Source of the DNA: Microbacterium excoecariae
Lineage (GTDB): Bacteria > Actinomycetota > Actinomycetes > Actinomycetales > Microbacteriaceae
Length of the DNA stretch: 64,000 nt
NCBI RefSeq assembly: GCF_011326725.1
Contig: NZ_JAANCO010000001.1
Location: forward strand, 1,054,001-1,118,000
Direction of reading: 5' to 3'
The notes beneath the pieces are model-generated. The model did not search any database. It had not been told where the DNA came from and saw nothing but the letters and a program-made list of their open reading frames with translations. Positions within the stretch are counted from its first letter, which is position 1; every line of letters begins with the position of its first letter. The position numbers and the translations under genes were made by a program. Positions 55,195-63,388 of this stretch are shown piece by piece.

Positions 55195-55557
55195 ATGGAC
55201 CCTGCTCGCGTGACCGTCACCGTCGGTTCGACGGTGCTATCCGCCACCCTGGGCGCGGGCGCGGCCGCCCGGGACTTTCTCGCGCTCCTGCCGTTGCGTC
55301 TGACGCTGGCAGACTTCCACGGCATCGAGAAGGTCGCTGACCTTCCCGCCGCGCTCTCGACCGAGGGCGAGCCCGCGGGCACGGCCGCGGAGATCGGCGA
55401 CATCGCTCTGTATGCGCCGTGGGGCAATCTTGCGATCTTCTACCGCCCGTTCCCGCGCTCGGCCGGGCTCGTTCGGCTGGGCGCCTTCGACGGCGACATT
55501 GCGGCGCTGGAGGGGCACAGCGAACCATTCGATGTGATCATCGAGCGGGCCGGCTGA
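55195..55557 (+). CDS. Cyclophilin-like fold protein
   Basis: 120 aa. The sequence (TVTVGSTVLSATL; DFLALLPLRLTLADFHGIEKVADLP; GDIALYAPWGNLAIFYRPFP; LVRLGAFDGDIAAL) fits the small bacterial cyclophilin-like family. Catalytic isomerase residues are not clearly kept, so the activity is unknown. The ATG is chosen from the -10 spacing and the family start. Confidence 0.75.
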   Translation: MDPARVTVTVGSTVLSATLGAGAAARDFLALLPLRLTLADFHGIEKVADLPAALSTEGEPAGTAAEIGDIALYAPWGNLAIFYRPFPRSAGLVRLGAFDGDIAALEGHSEPFDVIIERAG

Positions 55558-55642
55558 CACTTGTCCCCGCTCCAGTGCCGCCCATGGAGGCACCGCGATA
55601 CCTGACGGCGTGTGCGACCTGCGGTCGACGGCGGGCAGGGCC

Positions 55643-56113
55643 TCAGCCTGTATCCCCACCCCGCGCGAACAGGATCCGCTCCAGCGCGCGGCGTGGCGAG
55701 TCGCCCGCGCGCACCGCCTCCAGCCACGGCACCCACCGCCCGGCATTGAGCCGGAACGTCCGCGGCCGGCGCTCGCCGTCCGTCGGCCACAGCTCGAATA
55801 GCGGCGCGTGGCGGGCGAGGTCGAGCGCGTCGATCCGGCTTCCGAGAAGCTCCGCGAGCAGGTAGTAGTCCGCGGGGGTGAAGCCCGCGGCGTGGAGGCT
55901 CCGGGCGGTGTCCTTCCAGACCTGCGGGGCGCGGGTGCCGCCGTTCGTCACGCCCGGCACGAGCCGGGCCATCGCGCTCACGCCGGGGAACCAGGGCAGG
56001 TGGTCGGCCAGGTAGCGCGACCACAGCGGCCGGTCCGCGGCGGGGACGTCGCCCCACCCGTCCTCGGGGTGCAGGTCGTCGGCGGCGCCGGACTCGACAA
56101 CGATCAGGGACAT
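55643..56113 (-). CDS. Hypothetical protein (156 aa)
   Basis: 156 aa, soluble, no family recognised. Begins MSLIVVESGAADDLHPEDGW; contains WKDTARSLHAAGFTPADYYLLAELLGSRIDALDLARH, likely helices, and LNAGRWVPWLEAVRAGDSPRRALERILF near the end. GGAGAT precedes the ATG on the minus strand. The 56,114-56,402 gap upstream holds a small hairpin (56132-56147) and no other gene seen. Confidence 0.6.
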   Translation of the reverse strand: MSLIVVESGAADDLHPEDGWGDVPAADRPLWSRYLADHLPWFPGVSAMARLVPGVTNGGTRAPQVWKDTARSLHAAGFTPADYYLLAELLGSRIDALDLARHAPLFELWPTDGERRPRTFRLNAGRWVPWLEAVRAGDSPRRALERILFARGGDTG

Positions 56114-56402
56114 GGGAATCTCCATCCCGGAGCCCGCAACGGCGGGCATCCATCGACTTGCCCGTCACGCGTGTGCGCCGGGCCCGTTCTTCCCCTGGGG
56201 CACCCCGCTCGATGGAGGGGGTTGCCGTGCAACCGGCCAGGTACCGACAGTTGCAACTCGTGAACGTGAGAACGAGCGTAGCGCACGCGCGCAGGCCCGG
56301 CGAACGGGGGAGCGGATGAGCCCTCCGCCGCTCCCGCGAGAGGGCTACCGTGAGAGGAAGCGGGCGGATCCTGACGCCCCGGATCGCTGGGAGGCGGCGA
56401 AG

Positions 56403-56846
56403 ATGGCGGACAAGAGCACGAGCGGATTCAGCGCGGACGAGCGCGCCGCGATGAAGCAGCGCGCGGCGGAACTGCGCGCGGAGGAGAAGCGCGGCAAGAC
56501 CCGCGCCGCTGGCCTCGCCGACGTGACGAAGGTGCTCGAGGGGCTTCCTGACGAGGACCGGGTGCTCGCCCAGCGCTTCCACGACCTGGTGACCGAGGTC
56601 GCGCCGGAACTGGATCCCAAGACCTGGTACGGGTTTCCGGCCTACGCGACCGGCGGGAAGGTCGTGACGTTCTTCAAGCCCGCCTCGAAGTTCACGAGCC
56701 GGTACGCCTCGATCGGGTTCGAAGAGGCGGCCCAGCTCGACGACGGCCCTCTCTGGGTGACCTCGTACGCGATCATCGCGTGGGACGACACCGTCGAGAA
56801 GACCCTGCGGCGTGCGGTGCGCACCGCGGCCGGTCTCGGCGGCTGA
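56403..56846 (+). CDS. DUF1801-family protein
   Basis: 147 aa. Matches the DUF1801 (YdhG/iron-chaperone-like) fold: RFHDLVTEVAPELDPKTWYGFPAY, GKVVTFFKPASKFTSRYASIGFE, LDDGPLWVTSYAI. Preceded by a charged helix (ADERAAMKQRAAELRAEEKR). Role in vivo not established. Confidence 0.78.
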   Translation: MADKSTSGFSADERAAMKQRAAELRAEEKRGKTRAAGLADVTKVLEGLPDEDRVLAQRFHDLVTEVAPELDPKTWYGFPAYATGGKVVTFFKPASKFTSRYASIGFEEAAQLDDGPLWVTSYAIIAWDDTVEKTLRRAVRTAAGLGG

Positions 56847-56932
56847 GCTCCGCCGCTAGCCCTCGGATCCCGTCGCCCGCGCCGCGGTATCAGGTCGCCG
56901 GCCGCGCGGTGCGCGCGCGAAACGCCGAGTAT

Positions 56933-56951
56933 TTAGGATTACCTACCCTAA
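56933..56951. promoter_or_regulatory. DtxR/IdeR iron box of the siderophore operon
   Basis: TTAGGATTACCTACCCTAA matches the 19-bp DtxR/IdeR consensus TTAGGTTAGSCTAACCTAA at 15 positions by my count. It lies 55 bp before the binding-protein start. Iron-loaded DtxR/IdeR should repress the operon. Confidence 0.8.
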
Positions 56952-57006
56952 ATAAGGCTTTGCTAAGTTCGTCGGGTTCCCCGTCACCGACTGATTGGCC
57001 TTCGCC

Positions 57007-57966
57007 GTGCTTCGACGAACTTCCTTTGCCGTCCTCGCGGCCGCTTCCGCGGCCCTGCTTGCCTCCTGCGCCTCGACGTCCGGCGACGCGGCGGACCCCG
57101 CGGACGCCGGCGAGGCCGTCACGCTCGAGCACCCGTCGCTCGACGGCGTCGCGATCGATTTCGACGCGCAGCCCGAGAGCATCGTCATGGACTGCTACGC
57201 ATACAGCTCGCTGCACGAGTACGGCATCGAGCCCGTCGCCCTTTTCGGATACGAGTGCGAGAACCCCTTCGTCATGGGCGATGCCGACATCTTCGATATC
57301 CCCCGGATCGGCGTCGACGGCGAGATTGACGTCGAGAAGCTCGCGGAGCTGCGCCCGGACGCGGTCGTCGGGCAGGGCACGGCCGACGGCTGGTCGTGGT
57401 TCGACGAGGACGTGAACGCGCAGATCACGCGTGTCGCCCCGTTCGTGCCGCTGCCCGCGAGCGGCACGATCGACGATCGGATCGCCGACACCCGCGAGGT
57501 CGCCGCGTTCTTCGGCGCCGATGTCGCTTCCGACGCCATCGTGCAGTCCGACGCCGACCTGGCGGAGGCCAAGGAGGCCTTCCGCGAGGCGGCCGCCGAC
57601 AGCGGGCTGAACATCATGCTCACCAGCCCCACGAAGGAGATGCTGTACACCGGCGTCGGCTTCGCCCAGGCCGACCTGCTTGAGGAGCTCGGCGCGACGA
57701 TCGTCGGCCCCGACGCGCCCGAGACCGGCAATCCGTGGGGCCAGGTGGCGTGGGAGGACGCCTCCACTTACCCCGCCGACATCCTGCTCATCGAGGGCTA
57801 CAACGACGACTTCGCCTTCACCGCCGACCTGTGGGAGGCGCTGCCCGCCGTGGAAGCCGACCAGCTCGGGGCGTGGAGCTCGAAGGGCGCCATGACCGCG
57901 ACCACCTACGCGGCCTGGCTGAACGACGTGACCGAGCTCGTCTCGACGTCGACGAAGGTCGCCTGA
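57007..57966 (+). CDS. Siderophore ABC importer, substrate-binding lipoprotein
   Basis: About 319 aa. Signal peptide MLRRTSFAVLAAASAALLAS with lipobox LLASC, then a class III (BtuF/FepB-like) binding fold: SIVMDCYAYSSLHEYGIEPVALFG, LAELRPDAVVGQG. The GTG at 57007 gives a standard signal peptide; TTG 56995 adds four residues. It heads the iron-regulated operon binding protein, two permeases, ATPase. Confidence 0.88.
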   Translation: MLRRTSFAVLAAASAALLASCASTSGDAADPADAGEAVTLEHPSLDGVAIDFDAQPESIVMDCYAYSSLHEYGIEPVALFGYECENPFVMGDADIFDIPRIGVDGEIDVEKLAELRPDAVVGQGTADGWSWFDEDVNAQITRVAPFVPLPASGTIDDRIADTREVAAFFGADVASDAIVQSDADLAEAKEAFREAAADSGLNIMLTSPTKEMLYTGVGFAQADLLEELGATIVGPDAPETGNPWGQVAWEDASTYPADILLIEGYNDDFAFTADLWEALPAVEADQLGAWSSKGAMTATTYAAWLNDVTELVSTSTKVA

Positions 57967-57973
57967 CCCCCGG

Positions 57974-59053
57974 ATGAGCTCGCACCTCGCGGCAGCCGGA
58001 TCCGCCCCGCACACCCCCGTGTCCGGGGCGGATCCGCGTCCGCTCTCCTCCCGGTCCGCCGCGGGACGGCGCTGGATCGGCCTCCTCCCGCTCGTGCTCC
58101 TGTGCCTCGCTGCGCTCGCCGCGAGCATGCTCGTCGGATCCCGGAGCGTGCCCCCGGCGGAGGTGCTGCACGCCGTCCTTTACCCCGACCCCGACGATGC
58201 GATCTCGCAGACCGTCTGGTTCTCGCGCGTACCCCGCACCGTGCTCATCCTCGTCGCGGGGGCCGCGCTCGGTGTCGCTGGTGCGCTCATGCAGGCCGTC
58301 ACACGCAACCCCATGACCGACCCCGGCATCCTCGGCGTCAACGCGGGCGCCTCACTCGCGGTCGTCGTGGGCCTGGCCTTCTTCGGCGTGCGCGACATCT
58401 CGCAGTACATGTGGTGGTCCTTCGCGGGAGCGATGATCACCTCCGTGCTCGTGTTCGTGATCGGCAACACGGGCACCGCCCGTGGCAACCCCGTGCGCAT
58501 GACGCTCTCGGGCGTCGCCCTCGGAGCCGTGCTCGGCGGGTTCTCCTCCACCGTGCTCCTGACGCACTCGGAGATTCTCGAGCGCATGCGCGGGTGGTCG
58601 GCGGGCACCACCGCCTCCCAGCCGCTGGAGGCGACCCTCGCGATCGCGCCGTTCATCGTGGCGGGGCTCGTGATCGCGATGCTCAGCGCGCGCTCGCTCG
58701 ACGTGCTCTCGCTCGGGGAGGCGTCCGCCGTGTCGATGGGGGCGCACCCGAACCGGATCCGGCTCGTTGTGCTCGTCGCGATCGCGCTGCTCGCGGGCGG
58801 CGCGACGGCCGCGGCCGGGCCGATCGGGTTTCTCGGGCTGCTCGCCCCCCACGTCGCGCGCCTCGTGGTCGGGCCGCACCAGGGCTGGATTCTCGCCTAT
58901 TCAGTCCTTATCGCCCCCGTCGTCATGGGCTTCGCCGACGTGCTCGGCCGCGTCCTCACCGCCGGCGAGGTGCCGGTGGGCGTCGTGACCGCGTTCATCG
59001 GCGCCCCGGTGCTGATTTTCATGGTTCGGCGATTCCGCGTCTCGGAGGTGTGA
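57974..59053 (+). CDS. Siderophore ABC importer, FecCD permease 1
   Basis: 359 aa, FecCD family, about ten membrane segments. VPRTVLILVAGAALGVAGALMQAVTRNPMTDPGILGVNAG and GPIGFLGLLAPHVARLVVG are diagnostic. It starts 7 nt after the lipoprotein stop. It pairs with the next permease as a heterodimer. Confidence 0.92.
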   Translation: MSSHLAAAGSAPHTPVSGADPRPLSSRSAAGRRWIGLLPLVLLCLAALAASMLVGSRSVPPAEVLHAVLYPDPDDAISQTVWFSRVPRTVLILVAGAALGVAGALMQAVTRNPMTDPGILGVNAGASLAVVVGLAFFGVRDISQYMWWSFAGAMITSVLVFVIGNTGTARGNPVRMTLSGVALGAVLGGFSSTVLLTHSEILERMRGWSAGTTASQPLEATLAIAPFIVAGLVIAMLSARSLDVLSLGEASAVSMGAHPNRIRLVVLVAIALLAGGATAAAGPIGFLGLLAPHVARLVVGPHQGWILAYSVLIAPVVMGFADVLGRVLTAGEVPVGVVTAFIGAPVLIFMVRRFRVSEV

Positions 59054-59059
59054 GGGCAT

Positions 59060-60112
59060 ATGACCAGCCTTGATCTCGGGCGGCGCGTGCTGCGCATCGG
59101 CCCGCGCTCGCGCCCCGTCCTTCTTGTCGACGCGCGTTCGGTCGCGCTCTGCGCCGGGCTCTGGGGCGCGATCGTCGTCCTCGGCGTTTTCGCCGTGTGC
59201 TCCGGGTCGGCGGCCATCGCTCCGATGGAGGCGCTCGCCGCGCTCGCCGGCCGGGGGGACGAGTACACGTCCATGGTCGTGCTTGAGTGGCGCGCGCCGC
59301 GGATCCTCCTGGCGGTGTTGCTCGGAGCGTGCCTGGCGATGAGCGGCGCGATCTTCCAAAACCTCACCGGGAACCCGCTGGGCTCGCCCGACGTCATCGG
59401 CTTCCAGACGGGCTCCTACACGGGCGCGATCGTCGTGATGCTGATCCTCGGGGGCGGGTCGACCGCGACCATGGCGGGCGCGCTCGCCGGCGGCGTGACG
59501 ACGGCATTCGTCGTGTTCTTCCTCTCCGCGAAGCGTGGTGCGGTCCGTGGGGTGCGCCTCATCATCGTCGGTATCGCCGTCAGCGCGATGCTCGCCTCGG
59601 TCAACGTGTGGATCCTGCTGACCGCGACGGTCGAGGACGCGATCATGGCGAGCCTCTGGGGCGCCGGGAACCTCTCGGGCGTCTCCTGGGCAACCTTCCT
59701 CGCGGCCCTCGGCGGGTCGGCGGTCTTCGTGGGGGGCGCGCTGGCCCTGAGCCGGCCGATGCGGGTGATGCGGATCGGCACGCCGTTCGCCACGGCGCTC
59801 GGCCAGAACGTCCGCGCCATCCAGGTGGCGGCGATCGTCGTCGGCGTCGGGCTGACCGCCCTGGCCACCGCCACGGTCGGCCCCATCTCGTTCATCGCGC
59901 TCGCCGCGCCGCAGATCGCACGCCGGCTGGCCCGGTCGGACGGACTCGCGCTCGGCCCCACCGCCGCGGTCGGATCCCTGCTCCTCTTGCTCGCCGATGT
60001 GATCGCGCAGCGCATCCACCCCGATTCCCCCCTGCCCGTCGGCATCGTCACGGTGTCGATCGGCGGGCTGTACTTCCTATGGCTTCTTCTGCGAGAGGGA
60101 AAGAGACGATGA
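59060..60112 (+). CDS. Siderophore ABC importer, FecCD permease 2
   Basis: 350 aa, FecCD family. RAPRILLAVLLGACLAMSGAIFQNLTGNPLGSPDVIGF and GPISFIALAAPQIARRLA mark the family. Its stop overlaps the ATPase start (ATGA). Confidence 0.92.
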   Translation: MTSLDLGRRVLRIGPRSRPVLLVDARSVALCAGLWGAIVVLGVFAVCSGSAAIAPMEALAALAGRGDEYTSMVVLEWRAPRILLAVLLGACLAMSGAIFQNLTGNPLGSPDVIGFQTGSYTGAIVVMLILGGGSTATMAGALAGGVTTAFVVFFLSAKRGAVRGVRLIIVGIAVSAMLASVNVWILLTATVEDAIMASLWGAGNLSGVSWATFLAALGGSAVFVGGALALSRPMRVMRIGTPFATALGQNVRAIQVAAIVVGVGLTALATATVGPISFIALAAPQIARRLARSDGLALGPTAAVGSLLLLLADVIAQRIHPDSPLPVGIVTVSIGGLYFLWLLLREGKRR

Positions 60113-60894
60113 CCCGACTGACCGTCGACGGCGCCGCGCTCGGATACGCCGACACGCTCGTATGCGCCGAGGTGTCTGTGGAGGTCCCCGACGGGGCCTT
60201 CACCGTGATCGTGGGCCCGAACGCGTGTGGCAAGTCGACGCTGCTCAAGAGCCTCACACGGCTCCTGCCGCCGAGCCGCGGAACGGTGCTCCTCGACGGC
60301 AGGAGCCTCCACGACCTGCCCACCAAGCACGTCGCGCGCGAGGTTGGCCTGCTCCCGCAGGGGCCGGTCGCCCCCGATGGCATCCGTGTCGTGGACCTCG
60401 TCACCCGCGGCCGGTACCCCCACCAGCGGCTCTTCGCGCCCTGGTCGCCGGAGGACGAGGCCGCCGTGACGGAGGCGATGGACGCCACCGGCATCCGGCA
60501 CCTGTCCGGCCGCATGGTCGACGAGCTCTCGGGCGGACAGCGCCAACGCGTCTGGATGGCGGTCGCGTTGGCGCAGCGGACCCCGATCCTGCTCCTCGAC
60601 GAGCCGACGACGTATCTCGACGTCAGTCACCAGATCGAGCTGCTCGAGCTGTGCCGCTCCCTTAATCGCACACAGGGCCACACCCTCGTGGCGGTCCTCC
60701 ACGACCTGAACCAGGCCGCGCGCTACGCCGACCACATCATTGCGATGAAGGACGGGGAGGTCGTGGCGACGGGAACGCCGGACGCGGTGATCACCGAGGC
60801 GCTCGTGGCCGACGTCTTCGGGCTCGACGCGCGGGTGATCCCCGATCCGGAATCCGCGAGCCCGCTCGTCGTCCCGCGCTGGTCGCATCGCTGA
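60109..60894 (+). CDS. Siderophore ABC importer, ATPase
   Basis: 261 aa. Walker A VGPNACGKSTLLKSL, the FepC/FecE form; signature DELSGGQRQRVWMA; Walker B ILLLDEPTTYLD; H-loop VLHDLNQAARY. It completes the ferric-siderophore importer. The exact siderophore is unknown. Confidence 0.93.
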   Translation: MTRLTVDGAALGYADTLVCAEVSVEVPDGAFTVIVGPNACGKSTLLKSLTRLLPPSRGTVLLDGRSLHDLPTKHVAREVGLLPQGPVAPDGIRVVDLVTRGRYPHQRLFAPWSPEDEAAVTEAMDATGIRHLSGRMVDELSGGQRQRVWMAVALAQRTPILLLDEPTTYLDVSHQIELLELCRSLNRTQGHTLVAVLHDLNQAARYADHIIAMKDGEVVATGTPDAVITEALVADVFGLDARVIPDPESASPLVVPRWSHR

Positions 60895-60936
60895 CGCGCG
60901 CGAACGGCACGTCGGCCGGCGCCGCGAGCCTCTGCC

Positions 60937-62133
60937 TCAGCGCCGGGCGCCCGGCTCGCGCGCGGCAATCGACCAGGCGAGGCACCCCGCGCACACGATC
61001 GCGACGACGCTGAGCGAGACGGTGTAGCTCGCCACGGGCAGGAGCGCGGCGAGCACCGTCGGCAGCAGGAAGCCCGTGTAGGTGAGGGCGTAGTAGACGC
61101 CCGTGAGGCCCGCCAGGTCGCTGGGGGTCGCGATGGCCTGCACGATCGCGAGCCCCGCGACGACCGTGATGCCGTACGCGACGCCGAGAACGGCGGCGAC
61201 CGCGAGCGCGAAGGCGGGTTCGCCGACGCGGCTCGCGACGACCGCGAGGCCCATGCCGGCCGTCATGAGCGCGAGGCCGAGCGGGAGCGCGCGGCCCCCG
61301 GTCCGCCGGTCGATCCGGCTGACGAACGGCTGGACGAGGGCGCCGGATCCGAGGGTCACGACGGTCAGGACCGTCGCGTAGAGCGTCGTCCAGTCGCCGA
61401 GCCGCGGGGCCGCGATCGCGGGCATGATGGCGTAGGCGACCCCCGCGGCCGCGAACACCCACGGCGCGGCCGGCACGATGCGGCGGGTGAAGGTGCGGTG
61501 GCCGGCGGCGGGCACACGCAGGTCGCGCCACCAGCGGCCGCGGGCCCGACGCGACGCGGGAAGGCTCTCGCGCGCCGCCGCGAGGGGGACGGCCGCCAGG
61601 ACCGCCAGCGCGAGGTGAACGAGAAAGGGCGTGTGCGTGGGGGCCGGCGCCCACTGCCCGAGGAGCCCCGTCACCGCGGCGCCCAGGCCGAACCCGAGCG
61701 TCAGGGTCAATGAGGGGCGCCGGGCGGCCGCCCCCGCTGGCGCATCGCGGTCGAATGGCGGGGCGGACAGCTCGGCCATCCAGCTTGTGCCCACCGACAT
61801 GGCCACGCCGACACCGACGCCGGCGAGGATCCGTCCCGCGCACAGCACGGCGAAGAGCCCCGCGCCCGCGGCGAGGAGGATGCTGCCCGCCGCGGCGGCG
61901 GCCAGCCCTCCGATCATCACCGGCTTGCGGCCGTGCTGATCGGAGAGCGCCGCCGCAATGAGGAGCCCCGGCACGAGGCCGAAGACGTACATGCCGAGCA
62001 GGAGGTTCGCTTGCCACGGCGCGTAGTGCGCCTCCGCCTCGTAGACGTGGAGGAGGGGGGTGAAGTGGTTGCCGCCCCACGCCATCATGAACGCCGCGGG
62101 CGCCACCCGCAGCCAGTCGCGCACGCCGCTCAC
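60937..62133 (-). CDS. MFS transporter co-transcribed with GntR regulator
   Basis: 398 aa with about twelve hydrophobic segments and the loop 2-3 signature ALSDQHGRKPVMIGG. The GTG at 62133 overlaps the GntR stop, so it is the second gene of a GntR-MFS operon. Substrate unknown; regulation by the adjacent GntR protein is likely. Confidence 0.86.
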   Translation of the reverse strand: MSGVRDWLRVAPAAFMMAWGGNHFTPLLHVYEAEAHYAPWQANLLLGMYVFGLVPGLLIAAALSDQHGRKPVMIGGLAAAAAGSILLAAGAGLFAVLCAGRILAGVGVGVAMSVGTSWMAELSAPPFDRDAPAGAAARRPSLTLTLGFGLGAAVTGLLGQWAPAPTHTPFLVHLALAVLAAVPLAAARESLPASRRARGRWWRDLRVPAAGHRTFTRRIVPAAPWVFAAAGVAYAIMPAIAAPRLGDWTTLYATVLTVVTLGSGALVQPFVSRIDRRTGGRALPLGLALMTAGMGLAVVASRVGEPAFALAVAAVLGVAYGITVVAGLAIVQAIATPSDLAGLTGVYYALTYTGFLLPTVLAALLPVASYTVSLSVVAIVCAGCLAWSIAAREPGARR

Positions 62134-62798
62134 CGCTGGTTCGGGAAGTGGCCGGACCGAATGTGCGCGCGCACGGCGGAGGCGAAGCCCGCGGCATCGC
62201 CCGCGGCGATCCGCTCCACCAGCGCATCGTGGTCGTCGCGAAAGGATCGCGCCGAGACCAGGCCGTCCGCAACCGCCGCGTAGGTCAGGCGCGCGAAGCG
62301 CGGGCTGAGCCGGCCGAGCAGGTCCGCGATCACGGCGTTGCCGCCCGCGCGGATCACGGTCACGTGAAAGCGCAGATCGGTCGCGGCGAACTCCAGCAGG
62401 TCGTCGTGCGCGAGCGCGTCGGACTGTCGATCGACGAGCGCCCCGGCCTCCGCGACGAGCGCCTCGCGCACGGCGGGGCGCTCCGCGACCTGCTCCACGG
62501 CGCGGATCTCCCACGTGGCGCGGACGTCCAGGAGGTCGCGGCGCTCCGCGGCAGAGACCGTCGTCACGAGCGCCCCCTTCTTCGGCAGGAGGCGGATGAG
62601 GCCCCAGCCCTCGAGCTCGAGGAACGCCTCGCGCACGGGGGTGCGGCTTACGCCGGCCTCGGACGCGACGGCGACCTCGGTGAGGACGGTCCCCGCCGCC
62701 AGCTCGCCCTCGACGATCCTGCGCGCGAGCCCGGCGGCCACGCCGGAGGCGACGGATCGGGGAGACGGGAGTTCCCAGGGCAGGAGGGGAGCGGTCAT
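62130..62798 (-). CDS. GntR-family (FadR-type) transcriptional regulator
   Basis: 222 aa. N-terminal winged helix (ARRIVEGELAAGTVLTEVAVASEAGVSRTPVREAFLELEGWGLI is the region, about 23-65) and an all-helical FCD ligand-binding domain with metal-type residues (Asp in ATDLRFHV, His in DDHDALVERI, His in VRAHI). Divergent from the cupin gene. A 14-bp palindrome in the shared region is the likely operator. Confidence 0.9.
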   Translation of the reverse strand: MTAPLLPWELPSPRSVASGVAAGLARRIVEGELAAGTVLTEVAVASEAGVSRTPVREAFLELEGWGLIRLLPKKGALVTTVSAAERRDLLDVRATWEIRAVEQVAERPAVREALVAEAGALVDRQSDALAHDDLLEFAATDLRFHVTVIRAGGNAVIADLLGRLSPRFARLTYAAVADGLVSARSFRDDHDALVERIAAGDAAGFASAVRAHIRSGHFPNQR

Positions 62799-62824
62799 GA
62801 CGCCACCCTACGCGATGCGCGCGT

Positions 62825-62838
62825 TGATGCATGCATCA
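62825..62838. promoter_or_regulatory. Palindrome TGATGCATGCATCA, likely GntR operator
   Basis: A perfect 14-bp palindrome 27 nt upstream of the GntR ATG, in the divergent region shared with the cupin gene. FadR-type GntR sites are often short palindromes of this kind. Assignment is by position. Confidence 0.6.
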
Positions 62839-62953
62839 CGAGATCCGCGCTCGGAGCCGAAAAACCACACACTCTCGGTACGTGGTTTGACAGGCCCTTC
62901 CGCGCGGCGGGCGCCCGGGGAGAGGCTGGGTGCAGGTCGAAAGGAGACCCACC

Positions 62954-63388
62954 ATGACCGACGCAGATTTCGACAGCCTCTTCCCGCTCGGCGAGAAGAA
63001 CGACGCCTTCGCCTCGTACTTCATCGGGCAGAGCTACCTGGCCCCGCTGGCGGACCTCGGCATGTTCGTCGCGAACGTGACGTTCGAGCCCGGCTGCCGC
63101 AACAACTGGCACATCCACGCGGCCGAGTCCGGCGGCGGCCAGATTCTGCTGGCCGTCGCGGGCAGCGGCTGGTTCCAGGCCGAGGGTGAGGAGCCCGTCA
63201 GCCTCGAGCCCGGATCCGTCGTCCAGATCCCCGCCGGCCAGAAGCACTGGCACGGCGCGAAGGCCGACTCCTGGTTCAGCCACGTCGCCATCAGCGTCCC
63301 GGGGGAGGGCACGGACAACGTCTGGCTCGAGCCCGTCGAGGACGAGTACTACACCACGCTTCCCACCGCGAAGGAGATCCACGCGTGA
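62954..63388 (+). CDS. Cupin-domain protein
   Basis: 144 aa. One cupin domain: motif 1 NNWHIHAAESGGGQILLAVAGSGWF with two His, motif 2 GSVVQIPAGQKHWHGAKA. Close in pattern to cupins linked to carboxymuconolactone decarboxylase-like proteins. AAGGAG stands 7 nt before the ATG. Likely GntR-controlled with the reductase that follows. Confidence 0.82.
   Translation: MTDADFDSLFPLGEKNDAFASYFIGQSYLAPLADLGMFVANVTFEPGCRNNWHIHAAESGGGQILLAVAGSGWFQAEGEEPVSLEPGSVVQIPAGQKHWHGAKADSWFSHVAISVPGEGTDNVWLEPVEDEYYTTLPTAKEIHA

Noticed and set aside
45432-55600. A tRNA-Pro 3'-end direct repeat as right attachment site
   Set aside because: Only short chance matches such as CAGCCCG near 48,258 were found; no repeat of useful length is visible.
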